DNA of 29,673 bases from the NCBI GenBank assembly GCA_023446865.1, contig JAEXPL010000005.1, positions 1 through 29,673 on the forward strand, written 5' to 3'. Below are positions 15,301-23,008 of the stretch, one piece after another (the first letter of the stretch is position 1; every line of letters starts with the position of its first letter). Source of the stretch: Verrucomicrobiota bacterium (GTDB lineage: Bacteria > Verrucomicrobiota > Verrucomicrobiia > Opitutales > Opitutaceae). The position numbers and the translations under genes are program-made. Below the pieces are notes generated by a model. That model was given only the letters and a program-made list of their open reading frames with translations. It searched no databases and was not told the origin of the DNA.

Positions 15301-16655
15301 CCGGTTGTCGACGAGAGGGCGACCCGCAGCCCGTCGTGGGCGTCGAGCAGGTCGGCCTTGCCGTCGTGGTCGAAGTCGCCGAAGGCGCCCGCTGTCGGCG
15401 TGGTGGGAGCAGGCAGCGCGAAGCTGCGGGCGCTGGCGGCCGTGGCGTGGTCCCGGGACCAGCGGAAACGCGTCGGCGGGAGGGACAACAACGGCGCACC
15501 GACCTGCGCCGCGAACGCGGCCTGGATCGCGGCGAGGTGCAGCGCGTGGTTGGCGCCGGGCGAATCGTATTCGAACTTGTACTCGCTCACGACCGTCCCG
15601 GAGGAGAGCGACACCGCCCGGATGCAGTCGAGCCGCTGGTTGCTGTCCGCGCGCCGGAACGCGTAGTAGTGGGGTCTGCGTTGGGGACGCTCGGAGTAGA
15701 CGAACCGGAGGGCGTTGGTCGGAGGGACCGCGGGCCCGCCGGTGTACCGGATCTCGTCGAGCACCCAGTCGCCGAGACCCCGGTGCGTGTAGGTGAACTC
15801 GATGTAGTTCCCCAACGGGTCCTCGACCCGCTTGAGGGCGTAGTTGAAAGCCCGTGGATCGAGCGCCCCGGTGTTCTCGTCGAAGTAACGCTGGAACGCG
15901 TCGTCGGTCCCGTGGTGTTGCCCGAAGTGGTAGGTGCGTCCGTGGCGGTCGCGCAGACGGAAGCCGGTGATCTCATCGCCGTCGCCCAGCGCCGTGATCT
16001 CCGCGAACGAGTCGACTTCGGTGCGATAGACACAACCCGGCCGGCCCCGGGTTTGCGGTGCGCTCACACAGACGAGGCGCTTGCCGTCGAGGTAGAAGTT
16101 GTCGGAGGGATCGAGCTCGGCGCTGCGCGTGAAGCCGTCGCGGGCCATGATCGTGCGGCCGCGGTCGATGGACCGGTAGAAGCCTGTGCTGAACGAGAAG
16201 CCGGAGCCGAGCACGCCGTCGCCGCCACCGCTGAAATAGGAGACCCCGAGGTCGGGCTCGAAACCGGAGCGGCCGGCAGGCACGGGCAGGGTGATGTCGT
16301 AGTTGGCGATACCCTTGTTATCGACGGAGAATTTGCCCTCGAGCGTGCCGACCAGCGGCGTGGCGGGGGCGGGGAACTGGGGCGGGGGCGGGGGCAAGGC
16401 CGGTCGGGGGACGAGCGCCTTGCGGAGCATCACGTCGAGCAACCGGCGGTTGCTGTCCGAGTCGGGGTCGGCGACTTCGGGCGAGCGCAGAGTGGCGTGG
16501 GCGGAGACCATCCGAATCGTGGCCGCCATCTCGGGCGAATCGGCCGCGGCGGACGCCGGGACGTTGGGTTGCTGGCGCGCCAGCGTCGCCGATGTCGACA
16601 GCAGCAGTAGGCAGAATCCGAGAAGGGGAGCGAGGGAGTCGGAGGTACGGCGCAT
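12360..16655 (-). CDS. Secreted SpvB/TcaC-like protein with FG-GAP/VCBS repeats and a short YD-repeat tail
   Basis: A 1431-residue protein. The start is the ATG before RRTSDSLAPLLGFC, because a clear signal peptide (to ~residue 26) follows. After a Pro-rich linker comes an SpvB-type N-terminal domain (~100-400) with GKFSVDNKGIANYDITLPV and SYFSGGGDGVLGSGFSFS. FG-GAP/VCBS calcium-binding-like repeats follow (GDFDHDGKADLLDA ~426, GDFDGNGLTDALLA ~481, GDFNGDGREDLLVH ~541, further copies to ~900). A Tc-toxin-B-like middle part (VDGQGRTTSIGYKA) and a few YD-type repeats (YDRISRIIRV, YNSLGQVVAT, YDGYGNVSRT) close it. Tc/RHS proteins continue with many YD repeats, a core cage and a variable toxin tip; here the frame stops 6 bases from thrH with KRRRSGSPR. 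It is probably truncated or a surface-binding variant; no toxin domain is seen. Confidence 0.82.
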   Translation of the reverse strand: MRRTSDSLAPLLGFCLLLLSTSATLARQQPNVPASAAADSPEMAATIRMVSAHATLRSPEVADPDSDSNRRLLDVMLRKALVPRPALPPPPPQFPAPATPLVGTLEGKFSVDNKGIANYDITLPVPAGRSGFEPDLGVSYFSGGGDGVLGSGFSFSTGFYRSIDRGRTIMARDGFTRSAELDPSDNFYLDGKRLVCVSAPQTRGRPGCVYRTEVDSFAEITALGDGDEITGFRLRDRHGRTYHFGQHHGTDDAFQRYFDENTGALDPRAFNYALKRVEDPLGNYIEFTYTHRGLGDWVLDEIRYTGGPAVPPTNALRFVYSERPQRRPHYYAFRRADSNQRLDCIRAVSLSSGTVVSEYKFEYDSPGANHALHLAAIQAAFAAQVGAPLLSLPPTRFRWSRDHATAASARSFALPAPTTPTAGAFGDFDHDGKADLLDAHDGLRVALSSTTGLAAGLSPWADAATVNRQLGEKTERAVFLGDFDGNGLTDALLAGANGKLCFFRSTGSRFVPLSTLDQPDLAKLAQGPGGAPAAFSRVCLGDFNGDGREDLLVHAPAGTLHPYLSNGSTFTSPAGGAELRRITTDSGTAAIQSLASDLNNDGVDDYIWLEQPAAGTEASPRLRYVLTLPDGGFSAPVTIHEWAAGCGDRYALISGEFSGDDAVCFLTGEGGDGPDGWRWTLHVPRCPPTRLPAPTVPTFTHHRDALPPSWILPQGGRLAIRGTPPVAVPASAPTALLTRLPRSFGVDHGANLIALDINGDYCADLVWYGRPETTDGTHSPDTPGWWACLSNRNGAFSPPQRLVGTPWESVPPPETAGPVLVTRAHDINGDGIMDWVVARQADTPAQTLVAVYPEVADNPEQCPFPNLVTDIVDGQGRTTSIGYKAAKDDSVYTPGAPVEFPIIDLRQNSPVVSELWKDSAGGSPAHFSYGYGALRLDFAGRGGLGFGCFTTLDQQTGFVKFQFLEHSFPMTGLTAREQTYWFWQRDGQICIEEIKSEDYANSFDAVVDPASGRLFGTLHPYLVRTIETRWRTDEKADFTYPAAASPVKAGRKPIFGTPAKEQLLAVTTTTHWRDNQKSSAPPSTRQPQIAFPYVLSPDYDTPAARRTPPAATLFPGKITYGNEYATHTADGFGSVKEVTKTFRAPRSPDDPLTSLVESEASRERSTGSPDEVGPLQSFRYFANTTLLACKTVDARKTTGDGAKVLTETTYDRDPRGRVTLRRSRTVAPDGTETGNEVQYTASAFDDLFDLATEETEEPTGRMLSTYHPIFLEWTSVTFDNGTTTTAEHDGLGRQIMVCNPGNDYLKTTTYAWTGASDEGWRQMQRVNPPSGVTGIQQTSVYAVRIATSGKPTTTTYYDRISRIIRVSTEATDGTISLVDTVYNSLGQVVATSKPHEPDGDTTWELQQYDGYGNVSRTSEILVKRRRSGSPR

Positions 16656-17044
16656 TGGCGAGAGGTTTTTGCTCGGGGAAGTGGGGAAGGCGTGCCACCG
16701 GTGCGGGACTGGCGCAACTGCACGGTGTTGCGATGGTCCCGCAAAGGAGGCGGTGCGATTGGTGGCGTAGGGGAGATGTCGCGTCAATGATTGGACGACA
16801 CTACTGGCGCACCATCGAGACGTGTCGTCTCCGGTTTCGGGCCCGCGTGCTCATCGCATCCCGTGAGGTGATCGGAGGAGAACGGACCGGAACAGCCCTG
16901 CGCAACCGAGGGAATGGTTGCGGCTGAGGAATGGGTGGGCGCAGCACGAACGAGCGGATCTCGGTCATGCGCCCGCCAGCAGAATGTGGTGGTGCTGAAC
17001 GCAGGCCGGATGCGCCACCGGTTGCCGAGTCCGGCATTGCGCAA
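16656..17044. other. Gene-free gap upstream of the SpvB-like gene
   Basis: No convincing gene is seen in this 389-base stretch. A 7-bp hairpin (CGCAACC, 8-nt loop, GGTTGCG) lies at 16901-16922. A TTGACG on the - strand at 16782-16787 could be a -35 box for the SpvB-like gene, but I see no good -10 at a normal distance. The region is bounded on the right by the terminator of the next gene, so the SpvB-like gene should have its own promoter here. Confidence 0.4.
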
Positions 17045-17074
17045 GAAAAAGCCCCCGGCTGTGAGGCCGGGGGC
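17045..17074 (-). terminator. Intrinsic transcription terminator
   Basis: On the - strand GCCCCCGGC pairs perfectly with GCCGGGGGC (9 bp, 6-nt loop; 17051-17074) and is followed by TTTTTC. It lies 27 bases after the stop of the outer-membrane protein gene and is the clearest rho-independent terminator in the window. It separates that gene from the SpvB-like gene downstream. Confidence 0.9.
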
Positions 17075-17101
17075 CGAGAGGGATCAGGCACCGGAGCGCC
17101 G

Positions 17102-18481
17102 TCAGAACCGGGCGGAGACACCGGCGCGGAGCGCTGTGCCGGTGCTGGCTTCGATCTCGGCGATCTGTTGGCCGATCTGAATCTTCATCTTGCGCAGGTA
17201 ATCCTCGTAGGAGGCGGCGACGAAGATGCCGGTGCGCTGCGTCATGTGCCATTCGAGTTCGCCGGTGGCGAAGTAGCCCATAGTGCCCGTGACGCTGCTC
17301 TCGTTGATCGGTTGGTCGGTGTCGATCGACAGGTAGGTCTTGAGCACGGGGTGAAAGTACTTCTCCTGGAAGCTCATCCGGGCCCCGAGCACGGTGAAGG
17401 TCAGACCGGCGCTGGCACGCACAGTGAAATGCCTTCCGAGGTTGGCGGCGAAGAACGGTCCGAAGCGCGCGGTCAGGAATGAGCCCCTCACCTTCCACGT
17501 GCCCTCGACATCGACTCCGGGGGTGTCGCTGTAGACGCGATCATATGGGTGGTCGGCGAGCCGGATGGAGCCGTCGTACCATTTCGTCGCCGGAGTGACG
17601 CCGGTGGGGTACACCTCGTAGCCGGTGTACTGGACAAAATAGGGGGTGCCGTTGTCGTTGAACTTGAGCGTGGTGTTGTCGCTGTTGAGTGCCTGAATGT
17701 ACAACTTGGGTCCGGGCGAGGTGTAGGGCGAGGGCACGTAGATCACGTCGGTGCCGTCCGCGTTGGGCGTCATAATGCGTGGCACATACTCGCCGCCGAG
17801 CGAATAGTAGTCGGTGACGGTATGGAGGGTGGCTTGGACGGTGGCGGAGTGTTGTTGCTTGAAATCGCTCAAGCCTGCGCCGAACAGGAGGCCCCACGAG
17901 AAACGCTTGTTGCCGCCGAGTTCGCGGGAGATCTCGATGTCCCACGCCAGCGATTTTCCGCTCTCGGACGAGATCGAGGCTCCGTTGCTGGTGATCCAAT
18001 TGGTCTGGTACTTGATCGCTTCTCCTGCCGCGTAGTTCGGATCGGTGACGATCTGCTCGGTGCTGGTGAACGACCAGAAGTTCGTTTTTCCGTCGGAGAC
18101 GGTGATGGCATTGCCCTCGGAGTCGGCACTGCGATCCTTGTAGACGTAGTTCAACCCACTCGAGGAGTCCCAAGTGTCGTAGGACCAGTTCCCGGATTGC
18201 CAGTTGCCGTCCTTGTCCGGGTCCGGGGGCGGGCTGCTGGAATTGATGATCGAACCGAGTCCGGAGAATTTGACCTTGGTGTTGCCGGCGAGGCGGACAC
18301 CGACGGCGACACGGTATGGCGGCGGACGATACTCGATCGGGATGAAGACCGCCTCCTCGGACTCGGGCTTGTCGTCGGCCGCGGCCGGCTTCGACTGGGC
18401 GAAGGCGGGCTGGCTGGCGCACAACAGCGCGAGACCGGCGAGGGAAAGGGAATACCGCGAAATCGAGGCGGGCTTAACCAT
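17102..18481 (-). CDS. Putative outer-membrane beta-barrel protein
   Basis: A 459-residue exported protein of unknown function. The ATG at 18481 gives a typical signal peptide (MVKPASISRYSLSLAG to AFAQ); an in-frame TTG 27 bases upstream would add nine unhelpful residues. The mature part starts with an acidic, probably flexible stretch, then alternates short polar and hydrophobic segments typical of beta strands (YRVAVGVRLAGNTKVKF, AWDIEISRELGGNKRFSWGL, FTVRASAGLTFTVLGARMSF, TGIFVAASYEDYLRKM). It ends in RAGVSARF, with the terminal Phe recognised by the BAM machinery in many outer-membrane proteins. No named family is recognised. It has its own promoter candidate upstream and an intrinsic terminator downstream, so it is probably transcribed alone. 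Confidence 0.78.
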   Translation of the reverse strand: MVKPASISRYSLSLAGLALLCASQPAFAQSKPAAADDKPESEEAVFIPIEYRPPPYRVAVGVRLAGNTKVKFSGLGSIINSSSPPPDPDKDGNWQSGNWSYDTWDSSSGLNYVYKDRSADSEGNAITVSDGKTNFWSFTSTEQIVTDPNYAAGEAIKYQTNWITSNGASISSESGKSLAWDIEISRELGGNKRFSWGLLFGAGLSDFKQQHSATVQATLHTVTDYYSLGGEYVPRIMTPNADGTDVIYVPSPYTSPGPKLYIQALNSDNTTLKFNDNGTPYFVQYTGYEVYPTGVTPATKWYDGSIRLADHPYDRVYSDTPGVDVEGTWKVRGSFLTARFGPFFAANLGRHFTVRASAGLTFTVLGARMSFQEKYFHPVLKTYLSIDTDQPINESSVTGTMGYFATGELEWHMTQRTGIFVAASYEDYLRKMKIQIGQQIAEIEASTGTALRAGVSARF

Positions 18482-18489
18482 GGGTTTTG

Positions 18490-18538
18490 GGTGTACGGAG
18501 TCGTTCAAGGCGGGTCAAGAGTCGCGCAGTGACTGCGC
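18490..18538 (-). promoter_or_regulatory. Candidate promoter and palindromic operator of the beta-barrel gene
   Basis: On the - strand TTGACC (18513-18518) and TACACC (18490-18495) are 17 bases apart, fitting a sigma-70 -35 and a weak -10. Transcription would start only one or two bases before the ATG at 18481, giving a nearly leaderless mRNA. Just upstream of the -35 is the perfect palindrome GCGCAGTGACTGCGC (18524-18538), a plausible regulator site. The -10 matches only 3 of 6 consensus bases, so this is tentative. Confidence 0.3.
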
Positions 18539-18560
18539 CAGAACTTCCGTGCCAGCACAA

Positions 18561-18607
18561 GAACCAAGCGCGCGGTTTCATAGGAACGCCGCGCGCGCGT
18601 TTGGTTC
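18561..18607 (-). terminator. Large bulged hairpin after the aldo/keto reductase gene
   Basis: GAACCAA pairs with TTGGTTC, and inside it GCGCGCGG pairs with CCGCGCGC: 15 bp in total, with a 4-nt bulge on one side and a 13-nt loop. It starts 28 bases downstream of the reductase stop (- strand). The following bases on that strand (TTGTGCTGG) are only weakly T-rich, so it may be a weak terminator or a regulatory structure. Confidence 0.45.
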
Positions 18608-18635
18608 CGCCGCAGTTGCGCGAGCACGCTCTTCT

Positions 18636-19628
18636 TCAGGAGGCGAGGATCTGTTCGATCAGCGCCAACTCGCCGGAGGCGAACTGCAGGTTGGCGACCG
18701 CGCCGGCGCAGTCTTCGACTTGCGAGGGCTTGCTTGCACCGATGAGCGTCGAGGTGATGGCCGGGCGGTTGAGCAGCCAGGCGAGCGCCATTTGGGCGAG
18801 GGTCTGTCCGCGGGCCCGGGCGAGCTCGTCGAGTTGCCGCGTCTTGGCGAGGAGGGCGTCGGTCACGTGCTCGGGACGGAGGAAACGGGGGTCGTGGCCG
18901 GCCCGGGAGTCGGCAGGGATGCCGGCGAAATACCGGTTGGTCAGCAGGCCCTTCGCGAGCGGCGAGAACGGGATGCAGCCGACGCCTTCCTTTTCGAGCA
19001 GCGGCAGGAGGTGCGCCTCGGGCCAGCGGTCGAGCATGCTGTAGCGCGGCTGGTGGATGAGGCAGGGCGTGCCGAGGTCGCGCAAGAGCGCGAGGGCGCG
19101 GGCCGTCTGCGTGTGGTCGTAATTGGAGAGGCCGACGTAGAGCGCCTTGCCGCTGCGCACGGTGTGGGCGAGGGCGCCCATGGTTTCCTCAAGCGGGGTC
19201 TCGGGGTCGGGCCGGTGGTGGTAGAAGATGTCGACATAGTCGAGGCCGAGGCGGCGCAGCGACTGGTCGAGCGAGGCGAGCAGGTACTTCCGGGAGCCAA
19301 AATCCCCGTACGGGCCGGGCCACATGTCGTAGCCGGCCTTGGTCGAGATGATGAGCTCGTCGCGGTGGTGGACGAGGTCGGTGCGCAGCATGCGCCCGAA
19401 GCTCTCCTCGGCGGAGCCGGGAGGCGGGCCGTAGTTGTTGGCGAGATCGAAGTGGGTGAGGCCGAGATCGAACGCGCGACGGACAATGGCGCGGGCGTTT
19501 TCGTAGGAGTCGGCGCCGCCGAAGTTGTGCCAGAGCCCGAGCGAGATCAGGGGGAGCTTCAGGCCGGAGCGGCCGCAGCGGCGGTAGAAGGCTGGGTTCG
19601 AATAGCGAGACGCGGCGGGGAGGTACAT
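18636..19628 (-). CDS. gpr: Aldo/keto reductase, L-glyceraldehyde 3-phosphate reductase type
   Basis: A 330-residue NADPH-dependent aldo/keto reductase (TIM barrel, cytoplasm). It closely resembles E. coli YghZ/Gpr, which reduces L-glyceraldehyde 3-phosphate and methylglyoxal: YRRCGRSGLKLPLISLGLWH, HFDLANNYGPPPGSAEESFG, ISTKAGYDMWPGPYG, KYLLASLDQSLRRLGLDYVD and SGKALYVGLSNY. The catalytic tetrad is present as Asp and Tyr in DLANNYG, Lys in STKAGYDM and His in FYHHR. The C-terminal cofactor region TSTLIGASKPSQVED is also intact. The ATG at 19628 gives the family-typical N-terminus MYLPAASRYSN. It stands 238 bases after ffh on the same strand; a detoxification role is inferred from the family. 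Confidence 0.9.
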   Translation of the reverse strand: MYLPAASRYSNPAFYRRCGRSGLKLPLISLGLWHNFGGADSYENARAIVRRAFDLGLTHFDLANNYGPPPGSAEESFGRMLRTDLVHHRDELIISTKAGYDMWPGPYGDFGSRKYLLASLDQSLRRLGLDYVDIFYHHRPDPETPLEETMGALAHTVRSGKALYVGLSNYDHTQTARALALLRDLGTPCLIHQPRYSMLDRWPEAHLLPLLEKEGVGCIPFSPLAKGLLTNRYFAGIPADSRAGHDPRFLRPEHVTDALLAKTRQLDELARARGQTLAQMALAWLLNRPAITSTLIGASKPSQVEDCAGAVANLQFASGELALIEQILAS

Positions 19629-19866
19629 GGCGGCCGGAAAGAAACACCGAAACCGTGGCGGCGAAAGGGGGAAACGCGCCGGCGCCGCTCGGTTCGTCGG
19701 AACGATGCATCGCGGGCGCGGCGGCGCGGCGGGTTCGCTCCCGCAAGATGCCGCTGCGTGCCAAGACCTTGCTGGTCGAAAGAAGAGTGCAGGCCGCGCG
19801 ATGGCTATGCCGTTGCGCGGTCCAGCTGCTGGCGGGCGGACGTGCTCGGCCGTGCCCGACGCACCG

Positions 19867-21210
19867 TTACATCTTCGGGAAGCCGCCCTGGCGCTGCATG
19901 GCTTCCATCTGGCGCATCATCTTTGCGCCCTTGGCGCCGCGCATCATCCGCATGACCTTCTGCATCTGCTGGAACTGTTTGATGAGCTGGTTCACCTCGA
20001 CGACCTTCACGCCGGCGCCGTTGGCGATACGCAGGCGACGGCTGCCGTTGAGCACATCGGGTTTGCGGCGCTCCTGATGGGTCATCGAGAGGATGATGGC
20101 CTCGGTGCGGGCCATCTGCTTCTCGGCGGAGTCGTCGAGTTTCACACCGCTCATGCCGGGGAGCATGCCGAGGACCTTGTCCATCGAGCCGAGCTTCTTG
20201 ACCTGCTGCATCTGCGCGAGGAAGTCCTCGAAGGTGAAGTCGGCCTTCTTGAGCTTCTCCGCCATCTGCTCGGCCTGCTTCTGATCCATGACCTCCTGCG
20301 CCTTCTCGACGAGCGACACGACGTCGCCCATGCCGAGGATGCGCGAGGCCATGCGGTCGGGATGGAAGACCTCGAAGTCCTCGCTCTTCTCGCCGACGCC
20401 GACGAACTTGATCGGCACGCCGGTGATGCTCTTCATCGAGAGCGCGGCCCCCCCGCGGGCGTCGCCGGCGAGCGTGGTGAGGACGAGGCCGGTGAGCTGG
20501 AGTGCTTCGTGGAAGGTGCGGGCGACGTTGACGGCCTCCTGGCCGAGCGCGCCGTCGGCGACGAGCAGAACCTCGTCGGGCTGGATACGGGTGCGAAGTT
20601 TCTTCACCTCGTCGATCAGATCGTGGTCGATCTGGAGCCGGCCGGCGGTGTCGAAAATGATCGCGTCGTGGGTGGCGGCGAGGGCGGCGGCGAGGTTGGC
20701 GGCGCCGATCGCGGGCACGTCCTTGGAGACGCGGTCGCCGAAGAAGCCGAGCTCGTTGGTCTTCGCCAGCATCTCGAGCTGGTCGATGGCGGCGGGGCGG
20801 TAGACGTCGCAGGCGACGACGGCGGGGCGGTAGCCCTGTTTCTTGAGGAGGCGGCCGAGCTTGGCGGAGGTCGTGGTTTTGCCCGAGCCGTGGAGACCGA
20901 CCATCATGATCTTGAGCGGGCGCGCGCCGGAGAGCGCGGTCGAGCCTTCGCCGAGGAGCTTCACCAACTCGTCGTGGATGATCTTCACGACCTGCTGGCC
21001 GGGCGTGACGCTCTTGAGCACTTCCTGACCGACGCACTGGGTTTGCACACGCTCGACGAACTCGCGGGCGACCTTGAAATGGACGTCGGCCGAGAGCAGG
21101 GCGGTGCGCACTTCCTTGAGCGCCTCGGCCATGTTTTCCTCGGAGAGCTTGCCGACGCCGCGGAGGTTCCGCAGGGCGCTACCCAGTTTTTCGGTGAGAG
21201 ATTCGAACAT
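19867..21210 (-). CDS. ffh: Signal recognition particle GTPase Ffh (altered G4 motif)
   Basis: Ffh binds 4.5S RNA and signal sequences and, with FtsY, delivers nascent membrane proteins. The 447 residues have the normal order: helical N domain (1-~90), G domain (~98-295) and Met-rich M domain (~300-447, ending [10 protein letters not shown]). G1 is [15 protein letters not shown] (105-119; His where Gln is usual), then [16 protein letters not shown] (187-191), GQEAVNVA, and DARGGAALS. The G4 motif, expected as TKLD just before GDARGG, reads TTLA (245-248; DNA 20467-20478), losing both Lys and the guanine-specific Asp. The rest of the protein, including the RNA-binding [11 protein letters not shown], looks intact and under selection. 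ffh follows murI by 77 bases. No 4.5S RNA gene was recognised nearby. Confidence 0.95.
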   Translation of the reverse strand: MFESLTEKLGSALRNLRGVGKLSEENMAEALKEVRTALLSADVHFKVAREFVERVQTQCVGQEVLKSVTPGQQVVKIIHDELVKLLGEGSTALSGARPLKIMMVGLHGSGKTTTSAKLGRLLKKQGYRPAVVACDVYRPAAIDQLEMLAKTNELGFFGDRVSKDVPAIGAANLAAALAATHDAIIFDTAGRLQIDHDLIDEVKKLRTRIQPDEVLLVADGALGQEAVNVARTFHEALQLTGLVLTTLAGDARGGAALSMKSITGVPIKFVGVGEKSEDFEVFHPDRMASRILGMGDVVSLVEKAQEVMDQKQAEQMAEKLKKADFTFEDFLAQMQQVKKLGSMDKVLGMLPGMSGVKLDDSAEKQMARTEAIILSMTHQERRKPDVLNGSRRLRIANGAGVKVVEVNQLIKQFQQMQKVMRMMRGAKGAKMMRQMEAMQRQGGFPKM

Positions 21211-21287
21211 CGCGGCGCGAGTGAAACGGCTGCGCGCCGCGAATCAGCACAATTTTTCCGCAGGACCGCGAGAGTGGCGCACAAGCC

Positions 21288-22145
21288 TCAGTGCAACGGG
21301 CTGAGGCGGGCGCGCTCGACGGCGGGCGGGGCGCCGAGGAGGCGGGCGCTGTGCGCGGCGAACCAGACGGGGTCGTCGGTGGTGGCGAGGCGTTGGGCCC
21401 CGGTGCGGGCAAGGCGTTGCTCCTGTTCGGGATGGCGGGCGAGCCAGTCGGCGAGGCGTTCGGCGACGATGGCGCCCTGCGGCAGCACCTCGATGGCGGC
21501 TGGAACAAGTCGGCGGATACCGGGCAGGAGGATCGGATAGTGGGTGCAGCCGAGCAGGATGCGTTGCGGCGGGCGGGGCGCGGTCAGGACCGGATCGAGG
21601 TAGCGATGCAGGAACCAGTCGGCGCCCGGCCCTTCGATCTCGCCGGCCTCGACGAGCGGCGCCCAGAGCGGGCAGGCCTGCTGGATCAGTTTCAGGCGTG
21701 GGGCGAGTTTGCGCAGTTCGATGCCGAAGGAGTCCGAGGCGATCGTGCCCTCGGTGGCGAGCACGGCGACCGTGCCCTCGGTGAGCGACGGTGCGGTGAC
21801 CCCGGGGATCGCGCCCGGCGGAAGGCCGGCGAGCGCCTCGACTGACGGGCGCACGACGCCGAGCACGCGGCGGTCGGGCCGGCGGGCGGGCAGATGCAGC
21901 TGTTGGATGGTGCGGAGCGCGCGGGCCGAGGCGGTGTTGCAGGCGAGGACGACCAGCGTGCAACCCTCGTTGAAGAGCCATTCGACCGCCTCGAGCGTGA
22001 ATTGGTGGATGACGTCGAAACTGCGCGCGCCGTAGGGGGCGCGGGCGCTGTCCGCGAGGAACAGGTAGTCGTACCGCGGCAGGCGGCGGCGGAGCGCGTC
22101 GAGCACGGTGAGGCCGCCGAAGCCGGAATCGAAGACGCCAATCAT
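21288..22145 (-). CDS. murI: Glutamate racemase
   Basis: MurI interconverts L- and D-glutamate, supplying D-Glu for peptidoglycan. The 285-residue product starts with IGVFDSGFGGLTVL (Asp and Ser of the active site), has the first catalytic cysteine in VLACNTASA (Cys69) and the second in LLGCTHYPIL (Cys200), with the adjacent Thr-His as expected. The start is the ATG at 22145 directly before IGVFDSG; the frame is open further upstream but that extension is Arg/Gly-rich and not family-like. The middle (about 100-125) carries a slightly longer loop than usual. It is divergent from the membrane-protein gene at 22310, and the 164-base gap should hold both promoters, though none is convincing by eye. 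Confidence 0.94.
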   Translation of the reverse strand: MIGVFDSGFGGLTVLDALRRRLPRYDYLFLADSARAPYGARSFDVIHQFTLEAVEWLFNEGCTLVVLACNTASARALRTIQQLHLPARRPDRRVLGVVRPSVEALAGLPPGAIPGVTAPSLTEGTVAVLATEGTIASDSFGIELRKLAPRLKLIQQACPLWAPLVEAGEIEGPGADWFLHRYLDPVLTAPRPPQRILLGCTHYPILLPGIRRLVPAAIEVLPQGAIVAERLADWLARHPEQEQRLARTGAQRLATTDDPVWFAAHSARLLGAPPAVERARLSPLH

Positions 22146-22309
22146 GGTCGGGGCGAGGATTGGCGGGCCGTGGCGGAAGGGAAACCGAAATCCGCGGCCC
22201 CGGCCTCCGCACAGCGCCCTCAACCCGCCGACAGTTTTACCGCACGGGGGGGGAGGGCGCCCGCAACTTGGGGCGTGAACCGCGGCCCGGCACTTGCCAG
22301 CGTCGCGGC

Positions 22310-22939
22310 ATGGTTGCGCTCACAAATGCGGTGGAGACCGCGAATGCGGACATGATCGGTGCGGCGGTGCTCCTTGGCTGGGGCCTGCTGGATTGTTTCT
22401 TCGGCTACCGGATCTTCCGTGTGGCGGTGGCGCTGCTCGGTGCATGGGTTTTCGGTCTTTTCGCGGCCGGGATCGCGGTCCAGTGGTTTGGTAACAGCGA
22501 CGTCGTGTTCTGGGCGGCGTTCGCAGGTGGCGCGTTGGCCGGGCTGCTGGTGTCGTTCGCCGCCTATCTCGTGGGTGTGTTCTTCGCCGGCTTTTCGTTC
22601 GGCTATGTGCTTGTGCTGAGCCTGGCGCCGGTCACCGGCACTGCGGCGACAATGCTCGTCTGCGCGCTGGTGGGGGCCGCCTGCGGCGTGCTCGCTTTGC
22701 TGATGCAGAGGCTGTTCGTCTCGGCCGCGACGGCGTTCACCGGCGCGTTCCGGGTGGCGCTGGCCCTGGCGTTTTTCTGCGAGCGCTTGGACTGGCAGTT
22801 CTACCTGCGCAGTCCCGAGCAGGTGCCGGCGCTCATCGCCGGGCGTTGGTGGGTGGCGGCGGTGATTCTCGGGCTGGGACTCGTGGGGCTGGCTGTGCAG
22901 ATGCGGTCCGAGACCGAGGGTAAGAAGTCCGCGGCGTAA
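22310..22939 (+). CDS. Polytopic membrane protein, DUF4203/TM7S3-like
   Basis: A 209-residue integral membrane protein. The ATG at 22310 is followed by about 15 polar residues and then some six or seven Gly/Ala-rich hydrophobic segments (for example IGAAVLLGWGLLDCFFGYRIF, FRVAVALLGAWVFGLFAAG-like segments, and a last one near VAAVILGLGLVGLAVQM), ending in a charged tail. The pattern of a Gly-rich helix followed by G-Y/F-R-x-F recalls the DUF4203 (TM7S3/TM198) family, whose function is not established. It precedes the AsmA-like gene by 69 bases on the same strand, so both may be co-transcribed and envelope-related (inference). Confidence 0.68.
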   Translation: MVALTNAVETANADMIGAAVLLGWGLLDCFFGYRIFRVAVALLGAWVFGLFAAGIAVQWFGNSDVVFWAAFAGGALAGLLVSFAAYLVGVFFAGFSFGYVLVLSLAPVTGTAATMLVCALVGAACGVLALLMQRLFVSAATAFTGAFRVALALAFFCERLDWQFYLRSPEQVPALIAGRWWVAAVILGLGLVGLAVQMRSETEGKKSAA

Positions 22940-22994
22940 GGTCGCGCGGGGCCGCGAAGCTTGCGTTTCGGCCACGGCCGGACACTTCGCCTTG

Positions 22995-23001
22995 AAGGAG
23001 G
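22995..23001 (+). promoter_or_regulatory. Strong Shine-Dalgarno site
   Basis: AAGGAGG lies 7 bases before the ATG at 23009 and fixes that start. It is the only strong Shine-Dalgarno site found among about 18 starts in this window. Confidence 0.85.
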
Positions 23002-23008
23002 CTTTTCC

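Noticed and set aside
18204..19955. Long + strand frame opposite the Gpr-type reductase, continuing as another over ffh (19627-21540)
   Set aside because: The - strand encodes full-length Gpr and Ffh with intact family motifs; the + products have no domain.
22240..22262. G-run (GGGGGGGGAGGG region) as a G-quadruplex control element between murI and the DUF4203-like gene
   Set aside because: Only one long G-tract with a short partner is present; there are not four separated tracts in a regular layout.
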